The translations under genes were made by a program, and so were the position numbers. Below are positions 9,118 to 18,226 of a DNA stretch of 64,000 bases, piece after piece (position 1 is the first letter of the stretch; each line of letters starts with the position of its first letter). Source of the stretch: Methylotenera sp. (lineage in GTDB: Bacteria > Pseudomonadota > Gammaproteobacteria > Burkholderiales > Methylophilaceae); assembly GCA_017880905.1 (NCBI GenBank), contig JADGRO010000033.1:1-64000 (forward strand), in the 5' to 3' direction. Below the pieces are notes generated by a model. The model did not search any database, was not told the origin of the DNA, and worked only from the letters and a program-made list of their open reading frames with translations.

Positions 9118-9127
9118 AATTTAATTA

Positions 9128-9169
9128 GTGGCCCCTCTGTGAGTCGAACACAGTACAGCGGATTATGAG
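9128..9169 (-). repeat. Displaced tRNA-Ile 3' half (putative att site B)
   Basis: On the minus strand it reads CTCATAATCCGCTG and then CTGTGTTCGACTCACAG, ending AGGGGCCAC. The T arm and acceptor strand are identical to the intact tRNA-Ile; the CCA is altered. It begins at the same anticodon-loop position as the other copies, as expected of an integrase crossover core. Confidence 0.82.
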
Positions 9170-9684
9170 AATTAGTCTTAAATAAAATTTAACATTAAAT
9201 CAACAACTTGCAACACCCGCTACTTTAAAATTTAATTACTAACAGTCGTAGAAGTGCATAACTAAGCTAAGATAGTTACGTTCTAGCTACGTTATAGTTT
9301 CCTCCGAAACTATACCTCAATAACTATTTGAATTTGAATGTCAGCATTTGGTCGATAACTGACATCATTATCTATGACGAATTCACTACGTATTTTTTGA
9401 TAGATACACCCTAATTGGCGTGCTTAATACACTAGAGCGGAACCCTATGTTTGGTTCGTAGAGGGGCTTTTTAGTAAAATTTATTAATTAAATCAATGCC
9501 TTGCAAATCTCGCCAAATTGATTTACAGCCTCAAACAGTCAGTATTACATATAAAGCAGTCTAGCAAAGCTACAAACTTGCTACATTTAATGACCACATT
9601 ACCACTATAAATAGACACTTAAACACTTTTAGCCGGTCGAGATAATCAAAGTTAAAATAGCCTAGTGTCTGTTAAGGAAATTGT

Positions 9685-11064
9685 TTATAAATCCATTAGA
9701 TTATATTTAGAAACTTTATACCATAGCGACCTCTCGCTAATTTCCAAAAGTCTTGCAGCCTTGCTTTTGTTTCCATTAGTTCGCTTGAGTGCTTCAATTA
9801 TCATTTGCTTCTTCAGCAAATCAGTGGCTGCAGGAATGGACAGGGTGGTTTGCCCTGCAAGTGAATGCAGATTAGTCGTTTGCTGAGCATAGATAGTAGT
9901 TTCATTTGTTTCAGATCTCCGTAAATCCATGGGTAAATCATTTGTACCTATAACATTACCTTTAGATATGATAGCTGCTCTTTCCATTACATTTTCCAGT
10001 TCACGCACATTGCCTGGCCAGCGATAACCTGTAAGCACATGCAGGGCTTCAGTGGAAATGCTTTTTTTCTTACACGCTAAAAAATGTTCTATCAGCAGTG
10101 AAATATCACCATACCTTTCATGTAGAGGTGGAATGTGGATTTGAAATACATTTAAGCGGTAATACAAATCTTCACGTAGTTTGCCTTCTTTTATTGCTTC
10201 AAGTGGGTCTCGATTTGTTGCTGCAATCACTCTAATATCAACATTTATTGAAAGATTGCTGCCAAGCCGTTCAATTACGCCCTCTTGTAATGCACGTAAA
10301 AGTTTGGCCTGTAGCGCAATTGGCATTTCGGTAATTTCATCTAGAAACAACGTCCCACCATCAGCCATTTCAAATTTGCCTATGCGCTCTTTAACGGCAC
10401 CAGTGAAAGCGCCTCTCTCATGTCCAAAAAGTTCTGATTCCATCATTTCAGCTGGAATTGCAGCGCAATTCAGCGCCACAAATAACTTATCTCTTCGTGC
10501 TGAGTTTTGATGAATAGCTTGCGCGACAAGCTCTTTACCCGTGCCAGTTTCTCCAACTAAAAATACCGTAGCTTTTTCTGGAGCAACTTGATTAATCAGC
10601 TCTTTAAGTTTTTGCATGGCTGAACTGTTGCCAATCAGAATATTATTTGCCTGTTGTGTTTCTTCTTTTAGAAAAGCATTTTCTATTTTAAGCTTCGATA
10701 CTGATAATGCTTTTTCTATGGCCATTTCTAACGTATCTAAATCGAATGGACGTTGAATATAGTCAGACGCACCAAGTTTCATTGCCTCCACGGCACTTCC
10801 CACTTCCCCTTTTGCGGTTACTAAAATGACAGGGATCTGTAAATTTTCTTCAATCATCTTATTAAGTAGGCGCAAACCATCCATGCCTGGCATGTGCAAA
10901 TCGCTCACTACTAATTCGACGCCACCTTTGCGCAATAGCGACAAAGCCTCAAATCCATCTGAGGCTAGTATTGGCTGGTAACCTGCTTGTTTTAGGCTAA
11001 TTTCCAGAAGACGTAGCATGCTAGGCTCATCATCAACAGCAAGGATTCTTTTTAAGGTATTCAT
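9685..11064 (-). CDS. NtrC-family sigma-54 response regulator
   Basis: The 459-residue protein has a receiver domain with phospho-acceptor Asp55 (VVSDLHMPG). An AAA+ domain follows with Walker A GETGTGKE (171-178) and the sigma-54 contact loop GAFTGA (218-223). A C-terminal Fis-type helix-turn-helix (about 415-455) completes it. It activates RNA polymerase with sigma-54 when phosphorylated. It is encoded directly after its likely kinase (1-base gap). The obvious target is the -24/-12 promoter at 14476-14490, which is inference from proximity. Confidence 0.93.
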   Translation of the reverse strand: MNTLKRILAVDDEPSMLRLLEISLKQAGYQPILASDGFEALSLLRKGGVELVVSDLHMPGMDGLRLLNKMIEENLQIPVILVTAKGEVGSAVEAMKLGASDYIQRPFDLDTLEMAIEKALSVSKLKIENAFLKEETQQANNILIGNSSAMQKLKELINQVAPEKATVFLVGETGTGKELVAQAIHQNSARRDKLFVALNCAAIPAEMMESELFGHERGAFTGAVKERIGKFEMADGGTLFLDEITEMPIALQAKLLRALQEGVIERLGSNLSINVDIRVIAATNRDPLEAIKEGKLREDLYYRLNVFQIHIPPLHERYGDISLLIEHFLACKKKSISTEALHVLTGYRWPGNVRELENVMERAAIISKGNVIGTNDLPMDLRRSETNETTIYAQQTTNLHSLAGQTTLSIPAATDLLKKQMIIEALKRTNGNKSKAARLLEISERSLWYKVSKYNLMDL

Positions 11065-11065
11065 T

Positions 11066-12760
11066 TTATTGGCTGTTAATTAAATAGGGTAATCTAATAA
11101 TAAATTCCGCACCTTGTTTCGAACTTTTTTGTATGAAAATTTCGCCAAAATGAGCATAAATAATCTGTCTCACTATTGCCAGACCTAAGCCTATTCCACC
11201 TGCACGTTGTGAGAAAAATGGATCAAAGACGTGGTCGCGTTTATCGGCAGGAATACCTGGCCCATCATCGGCTACGCTAATCTCTACATGCTCTAGGGTG
11301 TCACTAATCTTAAGCCAGATTTGACCTTTTTCAGGCAAAATTTGAATTGCATTTAAGAGCAGATTCAGTAATACCTGAGTCATTTGTTCAGCATCAATAT
11401 TCAACTTTAACTCACCTAAATTAACATTATTTTCAAAATGCAGTTGAATTTGTTTTTTCGCTGCTTCTGCCTGTAGTAAATCTATAGCATGCTGTGATAC
11501 TTGAACTATACTACTTGGCTTTAAATCAAGCTCTCTCGGCTTTGCTGCATCAATTAGAGTAGAAACTAGTTTGTTAAGTCGCTCAGTCTCGCTCACAACA
11601 AAACCGCAAACTTCTTTGCCTTCATTTGTGAGCTGGGGTTCACGCATTAGTACCTGTGCGGATGAACGTATAATGCCCAGCGGCGTGCGAATTTCATGAC
11701 TCATGGCAGCAGCCATTTCACCCACTACCGCTAATTTTGCCGCTCGTGTCAGGTTTTCTTGAGATTTTTCCAAATCAAAAATCATTCTGGTAAAAGCATT
11801 GGCCATTTCGCGAATTTCTATAGGACCACCTTCTGGTGGTTTTGATTGAATGCCAGAAGATACATAGTTTTTTGCAAAACTGGTCAGTTTTGAAATGGGT
11901 ATGGTAATTTGTTTGGTCACGGGGAGTGCAATTAGCAATGATATCAATACGATCATCATAGACAAAGCTAAAATGATTAACCCCATTTGCTTGATAGGGG
12001 CAAGCGCATCATCTCTATACTTAATAATTTCCAGCTGCCAATTTAGTCCCTTAAAGTTTTTAAACCCTTGTGAAATCGCTATGGATCTGATTGTTTGAGA
12101 GTAAGGTTTTTTTTGCAAAAGCGTTGTATTCGCAATTGGTTTTTGATGTCTGTCTGTCAATATAACAGCTGAATGACCTGTGATAGCATGGTTTAAAACT
12201 TGCGTTAATTGTTGCTGATTAAAATCGGCAACTAAATAATATGGGTGGTTTGAACTAAACTCATTTCTAATCATCGTAGAGATTGCAAGTTTTTCACTGC
12301 TAATTTCATACAACTCCAGATTTGTGCTGTTAAGGAAGGTTTTTTCCCAAATACTATTTAACTTTAACTTTTGATTAATTAAACTTGATTCGCTGCTAGA
12401 AATAATTTTGTTATTCTGATCTATAACATACAATCCGCTATACACACCGTTGTAATTTTTTTTGAGATCAGCTAAAAAAGTTGAAAGACGTTTATCAATA
12501 TCCCCAATACTGGCATCCTGCATTACTTCAAGTTGACTCCAAGAAGCCACATTTTGTAATCGCTCGAACATTAGTCGATCAATTTCGTCAATTGCAGCCG
12601 CTGCACGCGTTTTTAAATCATGCTCAATTTCGAATTTGAGCGCGTTTCTTGCTTCAACAAAGGCTAAGGTGGCGATTGTAATGCTTGGAATCAGCACGGC
12701 AAGCATAAATGCGCCCATTAAAAGCTGCTTTACCGATAAGTTTTTTTTAAATAATGACAT
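11066..12760 (-). CDS. Membrane sensor histidine kinase
   Basis: The 564-residue protein has TM1 (about 12-34), a periplasmic sensor of about 220 residues (probably Cache-like), TM2 (about 258-280) and HAMP. The dimerisation domain has phospho-acceptor His355 ([11 protein letters not shown]), and the ATP-binding domain has DDGPGIP and [10 protein letters not shown]. It would phosphorylate the adjacent NtrC-type regulator. The periplasmic ligand is unknown. It is divergent from the porin-like gene at 12861, with a 100-base shared promoter region. Confidence 0.92.
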   Translation of the reverse strand: MSLFKKNLSVKQLLMGAFMLAVLIPSITIATLAFVEARNALKFEIEHDLKTRAAAAIDEIDRLMFERLQNVASWSQLEVMQDASIGDIDKRLSTFLADLKKNYNGVYSGLYVIDQNNKIISSSESSLINQKLKLNSIWEKTFLNSTNLELYEISSEKLAISTMIRNEFSSNHPYYLVADFNQQQLTQVLNHAITGHSAVILTDRHQKPIANTTLLQKKPYSQTIRSIAISQGFKNFKGLNWQLEIIKYRDDALAPIKQMGLIILALSMMIVLISLLIALPVTKQITIPISKLTSFAKNYVSSGIQSKPPEGGPIEIREMANAFTRMIFDLEKSQENLTRAAKLAVVGEMAAAMSHEIRTPLGIIRSSAQVLMREPQLTNEGKEVCGFVVSETERLNKLVSTLIDAAKPRELDLKPSSIVQVSQHAIDLLQAEAAKKQIQLHFENNVNLGELKLNIDAEQMTQVLLNLLLNAIQILPEKGQIWLKISDTLEHVEISVADDGPGIPADKRDHVFDPFFSQRAGGIGLGLAIVRQIIYAHFGEIFIQKSSKQGAEFIIRLPYLINSQ

Positions 12761-12860
12761 TTAGTTAGAAATTTTATTTAACAAGCTTTTATAACAAAGA
12801 TATGCGCACCATAAGCAAACAATAGGCAAAATTGATACCACATTACTGAAAGTAAGCTGA

Positions 12861-13862
12861 ATGCAAAAATATTTAGAATATCTTAAACCTTGGTTAGTAT
12901 ATTTCATTTTTCTTGGTATGCCATTTTTGGCTCAAGCAGAAGATGATGTAGCAGAGACTTTTGGTGGATTTAGCATAGGAGGTTATGCTGCTGCTAAGGC
13001 TAATTTACATCCTGGTGGAGAAAAAGATGCGTCGATACATGATACAAGCTTGTTCTTAGGATGGGAGGGAGATAGCCGGTGGCGTTTCTTCTCGGAGCTT
13101 GAGTTAGAGAAGCCACTATTCTGGCAGGCTGGTTCTGGCTTTACGTTAACCCATTCTAGGTTAAATCTTGAACGATTATATCTGGATTACAATCTTTCTG
13201 AAGCGCTTAATTTAAGGGCAGGGCGATATTTTACCCCTGTCGGGCGCTGGAACCTGATACATGCAGACCCATTGGTATGGACGACCACAAGGCCATTGGC
13301 AACAACTCGTCTTTTCCCACAATCTACCAATGGTTTCATGGTGTTTGGCTCGAAAAATTTCAACTCTCAGGCGATAGACTACAGTTTATATGTTGAGGCC
13401 CTTAAAAACGAGGATAAAGATAGAAACTTAGGTGAAGCCGAGGGAACAAAAGGTATCCGCCTTGCACTTTCTGGAGATAAAAACATAGGTCTGTCTCTAT
13501 TAGAGTTTAATGAACACACGCCAATCGACACAAACTACAGAATGCTTGGCCTTGATTTTCAGACAAAAATCAGAGATTGGGAGCTCAGCACTGAAGCATA
13601 TCAACGTTATCACGCCAACGGTAATAATGGGGGTAGCGGGGGCTATATTCAGGCGGTTGCCCCTATTACTGGCAATTGGTTTGCCACTTCGAGGTTGGAT
13701 GCTATACAAATTCCTAAAGAAGCTAAAACTTCACGCTGGCTCATTGGGGCTGCTTGGAAAAGAACACCTAGCCAAGTTTTTAAAATTGAATATGTGGGGG
13801 GGGCTAAGGAGTTGCCTGAGTCACCCAAAGGTCTGATTACTTCCTTCTCAATTTTATTTTAA
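12861..13862 (+). CDS. Porin-like outer-membrane protein
   Basis: The 333-residue protein has a signal peptide ending at AQA (about residue 26), a region of amphipathic beta strands with LRAGRYFTPVGRWNL, and a terminal Phe. This fits a phosphate-porin-like or related 16-strand barrel, but I cannot name the substrate. It is transcribed divergently from the histidine kinase. A PstS-like gene follows 10 bases downstream, suggesting joint function in uptake or sensing of a small anion. Confidence 0.65.
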   Translation: MQKYLEYLKPWLVYFIFLGMPFLAQAEDDVAETFGGFSIGGYAAAKANLHPGGEKDASIHDTSLFLGWEGDSRWRFFSELELEKPLFWQAGSGFTLTHSRLNLERLYLDYNLSEALNLRAGRYFTPVGRWNLIHADPLVWTTTRPLATTRLFPQSTNGFMVFGSKNFNSQAIDYSLYVEALKNEDKDRNLGEAEGTKGIRLALSGDKNIGLSLLEFNEHTPIDTNYRMLGLDFQTKIRDWELSTEAYQRYHANGNNGGSGGYIQAVAPITGNWFATSRLDAIQIPKEAKTSRWLIGAAWKRTPSQVFKIEYVGGAKELPESPKGLITSFSILF

Positions 13863-13872
13863 TTATCAATCA

Positions 13873-14355
13873 ATGAAAAATAAATTCCAATATATATTGA
13901 TTGGCTTGTTTGTAATAGCGCCTATTTTGGCTGGCTCCGCTGAAAGTTACGCGATAGCCATCATTGTCCCCAAAACTAGTAAATTTCAAAAGATCAATCT
14001 GGGCGAGATTTCACTTATATATCTGCGCAAAAAACTTTACTCCAACGAAGGCAAGCGCATTATTCCAGTAAATCTACCGTCCAATCATAGTATTAGAAAA
14101 CAATTCTCAAGCCTTATTCTAGGAGGTTCTCCTGAAACACAGGCTGAATATTGGAATGAAGCTTATTATCATGGCCTCTCCCCACCACATGTAGTCGGAT
14201 CAGAAGAAGCAGCGATAAAATTTGTAGAAATAACACCAAATGCAATTGCATATATCAATGCTTGTAAATTAACCGATGAAGTAAAAGCGATTGCTTGGCT
14301 TACTGCTGACGGAAATTTTCTGCTACAAGCGCCCAATTTAAACTGTACTGAATAA
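13873..14355 (+). CDS. Small PstS-like periplasmic substrate-binding domain protein
   Basis: The 160-residue product has an N-terminal signal peptide (about 1-27) and a single PBP-like lobe. Segments LGEISLIYLRKK and RKQFSSLILGGSPETQAEYW match the shortened phosphate-binding-like proteins found without an ABC permease. GVISYI-type phosphate-loop residues appear as NAIAYI. It is about half the length of a true PstS and has no transporter genes beside it, so it may present a ligand to the neighbouring kinase or stand alone. It is followed by a strong hairpin. Confidence 0.65.
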   Translation: MKNKFQYILIGLFVIAPILAGSAESYAIAIIVPKTSKFQKINLGEISLIYLRKKLYSNEGKRIIPVNLPSNHSIRKQFSSLILGGSPETQAEYWNEAYYHGLSPPHVVGSEEAAIKFVEITPNAIAYINACKLTDEVKAIAWLTADGNFLLQAPNLNCTE

Positions 14356-14364
14356 AACCACTTA

Positions 14365-14397
14365 CCCTGCAATTTTTGCGTGAAAAAATTGCGGGAT
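14365..14397 (+). terminator. Hairpin after the PstS-like gene
   Basis: Arms CCTGCAATTTTT and AAAAATTGCGGG pair almost perfectly around a GCGTG-type loop and are followed by ATTTCT. It separates the porin/PstS-like pair from the sigma-54 promoter and the downstream cluster. Confidence 0.7.
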
Positions 14398-14474
14398 TTC
14401 TCGTCGTCCATGCAAAAAATGTAGTTTTTCCCAAATGGACATTGCATTCTTGGCGTTTTAATCCACATTAATTG

Positions 14475-14491
14475 GTGGCATAACAATTGCG
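14475..14491 (+). promoter_or_regulatory. Sigma-54 (-24/-12) promoter
   Basis: TGGCA (14476-14480) and TTGC (14487-14490) place the invariant GG exactly 10 bases before GC, as required for RpoN-RNA polymerase. The site lies about 35 bases upstream of the hemolysin-family start codon. The neighbouring island gene encodes a GAFTGA-containing activator. Upstream activator sites were not identified. Confidence 0.8.
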
Positions 14492-14525
14492 TTGTAATAA
14501 ATAAGCAATTTTTTGTGAGATCGTG

Positions 14526-15203
14526 ATGTTAGCCAGCCGAATTTTTTTTGAACAATTCCCCGAAGAATTAACTAAAGTAAATAAGTCACTATTAGATAAC
14601 CATGCGCAACAAATTATTAATCAAGCAAGCAATGTGGCCTTGCATGGCCCCGACGACGTTATAGCTACTATTCATGATGTCTCGTCCTCTGAAAGAATAG
14701 CGTTAGAAAATTTTGTAAGGAACTTGTTTAAAAAGACGCATGGGGCAAACATTCAACATTTCATGCCAGAGTTGATGGCGTTAAGCGAAAGAAGTGGTGC
14801 ATTGATGGCAGTTTGTGGCTTAAGAAATGCCGATAGTGAACCACTTTTTTTAGAGCACTACCTAGAATCAAGTATCGAAAAAACCATCTCTGACATTGTC
14901 GGTGAGACGGTCTCCCGTTCAAATATTACTGAAATAGGCAACTTGGCTGTAGCTCAACCAGAGAACATTCGTTGCCTACTAGCCAGCATTAATCTGTATT
15001 TACACAAAACCAATACCGATTGGGCAGTTTTTACTTGCATACGTAGCCTGAAAAATGCGCTCATTAAACTTAATATCCCATTACAAAGCCTAGGCATGGC
15101 GCATATTGATGCTTTACCTTATGAAGAGCAGAGTAACTGGGGAAGTTATTATGAAGAGAAACCAGAAGTGATGACAATAAAAAGAATTTTTCAAACGAGA
15201 TAA
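14526..15203 (+). CDS. Thermostable hemolysin family protein
   Basis: The 225-residue protein matches the thermostable hemolysin (delta-VPH type) family. It has HGANIQHFMPELMALSERSG, then LFLEHYLESSIEK, EIGNLAV, a WAVFTCIRSLKNALIKL stretch and the C-terminal NWGSYYEEKPEVM. The name comes from a Vibrio protein. The fold appears related to GNAT/acyl-homoserine-lactone synthase-like enzymes, so an acyltransferase role is more plausible here than haemolysis; that is inference. It has no signal peptide. ATG 14526 is preferred over GTG 14523. It is the first gene of the cluster behind a sigma-54 promoter. Confidence 0.8.
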   Translation: MLASRIFFEQFPEELTKVNKSLLDNHAQQIINQASNVALHGPDDVIATIHDVSSSERIALENFVRNLFKKTHGANIQHFMPELMALSERSGALMAVCGLRNADSEPLFLEHYLESSIEKTISDIVGETVSRSNITEIGNLAVAQPENIRCLLASINLYLHKTNTDWAVFTCIRSLKNALIKLNIPLQSLGMAHIDALPYEEQSNWGSYYEEKPEVMTIKRIFQTR

Positions 15204-15212
15204 ATTCCAGAA

Positions 15213-16721
15213 ATGAAAAATCAGATTTGTGATGCTATTTTTAGAGTTTGTTTAGAATCCCCTAATGCACCTGCAATTCGAGATAAGAATGTCATCTTAA
15301 GCTACGGTGAGTTGATGAATATGGTCAGCAAGACATCTCTCGGCTTGTTAGATGCTAGGGCAGTTGGCTTATCGCTTGATAACAGTCCTACTTGGGTAAT
15401 TTTAGATTTGGCTTGCTTGAGTTTGAAAAAACCATGCATCCCAATACCAAGTTTTTTCTCTGATGCACAATTACTTCATGCCATAGATGATGCCGGTTTA
15501 GATTTACTCATTACCGATCAGGCTGAGCGTATTGAGCTTCTCCTTAAAGATGCCTCCAAATCTATACTCTCGAAAACAGAATTTAGTATTTTAGGTAAAA
15601 CTTTAACTAAATTTAGCTTTTCACCAACACTTCGTTATCTACCAACTAATACGACAAAAGTAACCTATACTTCCGGCACCACAGGCAATCCTAAAGGCGT
15701 TTGTCTGGATGAAGAGTCGATGTTTAAAGTGGTTGTTTCATTAAAGCATGCAACTCAGGCATCGCGCCACGATGTCCATTTTTGCCTATTGCCGCTATCA
15801 ACATTACTCGAAAATATCGCTGGAATTTATGTGCCGCTGATTACTGGAGCCTGCGTTTACGTTCCATCTTTATTAGATGCAGGAGTTTTTGGCTCATCAA
15901 AAATTGATTTCGAAGCAATGTTGCAAGTGATATATCAATCACAAGCAACCACTTTAATTCTGACACCTGAGCTGTTACGTGGATTGTTAATGGCTTGCGA
16001 TCTCGACATGGGAGCTCATACTAAGCTTCGTTTTGTTGCAGTTGGAGGGGCATCGGTACCGCCGCTCTTACTAGAAAAAGCACAGCAAATTGGAATTCCC
16101 ATTTTTGAAGGTTACGGCCTATCAGAATGTGCTTCGGTTGTTGCGCTCAATACACAGCAAGCCAACAAGAAGGGGAGTGTTGGCAAGCCCTTACAGCACG
16201 TGGAATTTAAAATTGAGGAAGATGGCGAGATATTTGTAAAAGGCAGTCAATTGCTTAAATATACCAACACCGAGGACATTGCTAAGCAAGAATACTTGGC
16301 TACTGGTGATATCGGCTATTTGGATGAAGAAGGTTATTTATATATTACTGGAAGAAGAAAAAATATTTTCATCACATCGTTTGGTAGAAATGTATCGCCA
16401 GATTGGGTAGAAAGAGAACTGACCAGTAATCCAGTCATTTTTCAGGCCGCTGTATATGGGGAAGCCCGGCCTTTTAATGTAGCTGTTATTGTGCCAAGCA
16501 GATTAGTGACCCCCCAAGATATTTATGCTGCACTGTCAAGCACTAACAAATCTCTACCTGACTATGCCCAAATAAAGGGGTGGGTTCTGGCTAGACCCTC
16601 TTTTTCACCTAAAAATGGCTTGACTACAGCAAACTTCCGTTTAAAAAGGGAAGCAATCTATCAACAATACAGACCTGAAATAGAAGTGTTTTATAAGGAA
16701 AGGCCTAGGCTTGTTTTATAA
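15213..16721 (+). CDS. AMP-binding acyl-adenylate/acyl-CoA ligase
   Basis: The 502-residue ANL-superfamily enzyme has the P-loop TYTSGTTGNPKG (about 151-162), the adenine-contact motif GYGLSE, TGDIGYLDEEG, and GRRKN in the hinge region. The probable catalytic Lys478 lies in NGLTTANFRLKRE. It would activate a carboxylic acid, probably a fatty acid, as acyl-AMP and perhaps acyl-CoA. It starts 9 bases after the hemolysin-family stop and overlaps the next gene by 11 bases. The substrate cannot be read from sequence. Confidence 0.85.
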   Translation: MKNQICDAIFRVCLESPNAPAIRDKNVILSYGELMNMVSKTSLGLLDARAVGLSLDNSPTWVILDLACLSLKKPCIPIPSFFSDAQLLHAIDDAGLDLLITDQAERIELLLKDASKSILSKTEFSILGKTLTKFSFSPTLRYLPTNTTKVTYTSGTTGNPKGVCLDEESMFKVVVSLKHATQASRHDVHFCLLPLSTLLENIAGIYVPLITGACVYVPSLLDAGVFGSSKIDFEAMLQVIYQSQATTLILTPELLRGLLMACDLDMGAHTKLRFVAVGGASVPPLLLEKAQQIGIPIFEGYGLSECASVVALNTQQANKKGSVGKPLQHVEFKIEEDGEIFVKGSQLLKYTNTEDIAKQEYLATGDIGYLDEEGYLYITGRRKNIFITSFGRNVSPDWVERELTSNPVIFQAAVYGEARPFNVAVIVPSRLVTPQDIYAALSSTNKSLPDYAQIKGWVLARPSFSPKNGLTTANFRLKREAIYQQYRPEIEVFYKERPRLVL

Positions 16722-17391
16722 CCAGTTACTTGAATCAACCACAAATGAGCGACAACAATTACTCAATTTACCATTAATAAGAGCGGGAGCTACTGGGCAA
16801 GTAAGTCTACAAGCTTATATCGCATTTTTGATAGAGGCCTACCATCATGTCAAACATACTGTACCGCTTTTGATGGCTTGCGGTTCAAAATTATCAGACG
16901 AATATGAATGGTTAAGGGCTGGTATTGCTGAGTACATTAATGAAGAGCTAGGTCATCAGGAATGGATATTAAATGATATTGCAGCTTGCGGCGGAGATAA
17001 GGAAGCAGTGAGAAATAGCCTGCCAGGTGCGGCGACAGAAATTATGGTGGCTTACGCCTATGACATGATTCATCGAGTAAATCCGATTGGCTTCTTAGGC
17101 ATGGTATTGGTACTTGAAGGTACCAGCACTGCGCTTGCCACACAAGTTGGTGAATCTTTACAAACCAGTCTAAATTTGCCTAACCAGGCATTTAGTTATC
17201 TAACTTCTCATGGCGCTTTGGATGTGGGTCATACCGAATTTTATGCAGCATTAGTCAATAAAATTGAAGATAAAAAAGTACGTGACTTACTGATTCTCAG
17301 TGCTAAAAATTTCTACCAACTATATGGAGATATTTTTCGTGAGTTGGGTGAACGTTTTATGCCTGCAAATTTACAAGAGGTTACAGCATGA
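16711..17391 (+). CDS. Heme-oxygenase-like putative diiron oxidase
   Basis: The 226-residue all-helical protein of the TenA/heme-oxygenase-like superfamily has metal-ligand candidates in the order expected of HDO enzymes. They are Glu42 and His45/46/49 in EAYHHVKHT, Glu74/78 with His82 in EELGH, Glu136 in LVLEGTS, and His167/Asp171/His174 in SHGALDVGH. HDO relatives such as UndA oxidise or decarboxylate acyl substrates or N-oxygenate amines. It has a TTG start with AAGGAAAGG upstream, overlaps the ligase end, and overlaps the dehydrogenase start by 4 bases. Confidence 0.8.
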   Translation: MFYNQLLESTTNERQQLLNLPLIRAGATGQVSLQAYIAFLIEAYHHVKHTVPLLMACGSKLSDEYEWLRAGIAEYINEELGHQEWILNDIAACGGDKEAVRNSLPGAATEIMVAYAYDMIHRVNPIGFLGMVLVLEGTSTALATQVGESLQTSLNLPNQAFSYLTSHGALDVGHTEFYAALVNKIEDKKVRDLLILSAKNFYQLYGDIFRELGERFMPANLQEVTA

Positions 17392-18203
17392 ATCTCCATG
17401 GGAAAAACATATTGTTAACAGGTGCTTCTGGGGGTATTGGTCATCCTCTAGCTTTTGCGTTATCAAGTAAGGGTGCCAAGCTCGCCTTAGTAGGTCGTGA
17501 CCAAGTACGTATAACTTCGCTGTGTAAAATAATTAACAAACTTGGTGGAACTGCAGTAGCAATTGCTACCGACTTTGAAGGGACAGAGGCAATACCTGAG
17601 CCCGCTCAACACGTGGTTGATGAAGCGATTCAGCTTTTGGGCGAGATTGACATATTAATCAATAATGCAGGCATCCAAGATTTCACCTTATTTGCGGAGC
17701 AAAGCAGTGCGAGGATCGCACAAATGATGCATATCAATACCGTTGTACCGATTCAATTAGCACGCGCCTTGGTTCCCAGCTTTTTGGTGCGTAATAGTGG
17801 ACAAATTGTGAATATTGGATCAATTTTTGGTTCAATTGGATTCCCGTATTTCGCCGTTTACAGCGCAAGTAAATTTGCAATGCACGGCTTTTCGCAGGCG
17901 CTACGCCGCGAGCTGGCAGATAGTAGCATTGGTGTGACTTACATCGCTCCTCGCGCAATCAGAACATCTATGAACAATTACGTTGTCTCAAAAATGCTAG
18001 CCGCGACCAATGCCGCTGTAGATGACCCACGCGAAGTAGTTGCTCAAATAATTAAAGCTATTGAGGGAGAAAAACATGAGCACTATATAGGTCAGCCAGA
18101 ATCATTTTTTGCTTGGCTCAATGGAGTTTTACCTAGCGCTGTCAATATAGGGCTAAAGAAACAGGCGAGAATCGCACGTCAATTTGTTGTTAACCAAAAT
18201 TAA
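17388..18203 (+). CDS. Short-chain dehydrogenase/reductase
   Basis: The 271-residue classical SDR has the cofactor motif TGASGGIG (11-18), NNAG (92-95) and the catalytic triad Ser145, Tyr158, Lys162 (YSASK). It reduces or oxidises a carbonyl/alcohol with NAD(P)H. The start is fused to the oxidase stop (ATGA), so it is part of the same operon and probably acts on the same intermediate. An extended C-terminal helix region (about 230-271) could associate with membrane or acyl substrate. Confidence 0.88.
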   Translation: MNLHGKNILLTGASGGIGHPLAFALSSKGAKLALVGRDQVRITSLCKIINKLGGTAVAIATDFEGTEAIPEPAQHVVDEAIQLLGEIDILINNAGIQDFTLFAEQSSARIAQMMHINTVVPIQLARALVPSFLVRNSGQIVNIGSIFGSIGFPYFAVYSASKFAMHGFSQALRRELADSSIGVTYIAPRAIRTSMNNYVVSKMLAATNAAVDDPREVVAQIIKAIEGEKHEHYIGQPESFFAWLNGVLPSAVNIGLKKQARIARQFVVNQN

Positions 18204-18226
18204 ATAAGTCATTAAAGGAAAATTGC

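Larger units (their letters stand above)
6986..9127. mobile_element. Putative island segment 3 (between tRNA fragments A and B)
   Basis: The segment is bounded by displaced tRNA-Ile 3' halves at 6986-7030 and 9128-9169. It carries a flavin-reductase-like gene and two small exported-protein genes. No integrase, transposase or plasmid gene is seen, so it would be a decayed or minimal element. Boundaries are inferred from the tRNA copies only. Confidence 0.45.
8850..9684. other. 835-base gap with tRNA fragment, no gene seen
   Basis: No convincing coding sequence on either strand. It contains a diverged copy of the flank beside tRNA fragment A (about 8993-9071), a terminator hairpin (9085-9117) and tRNA fragment B (9128-9169). 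About 500 AT-rich bases follow, up to the end of the response regulator gene. The structure fits an old junction between integrated elements. Confidence 0.55.

Noticed and set aside
12761-12860. Searched for a second sigma-54 promoter between the kinase and porin-like genes
   Set aside because: No GG-N10-GC pair with acceptable flanks on either strand.
14526-15203. Calling the hemolysin-family protein a secreted toxin
   Set aside because: No signal peptide or secretion genes, and the operon context is enzymatic; the family name alone does not support a toxin role.
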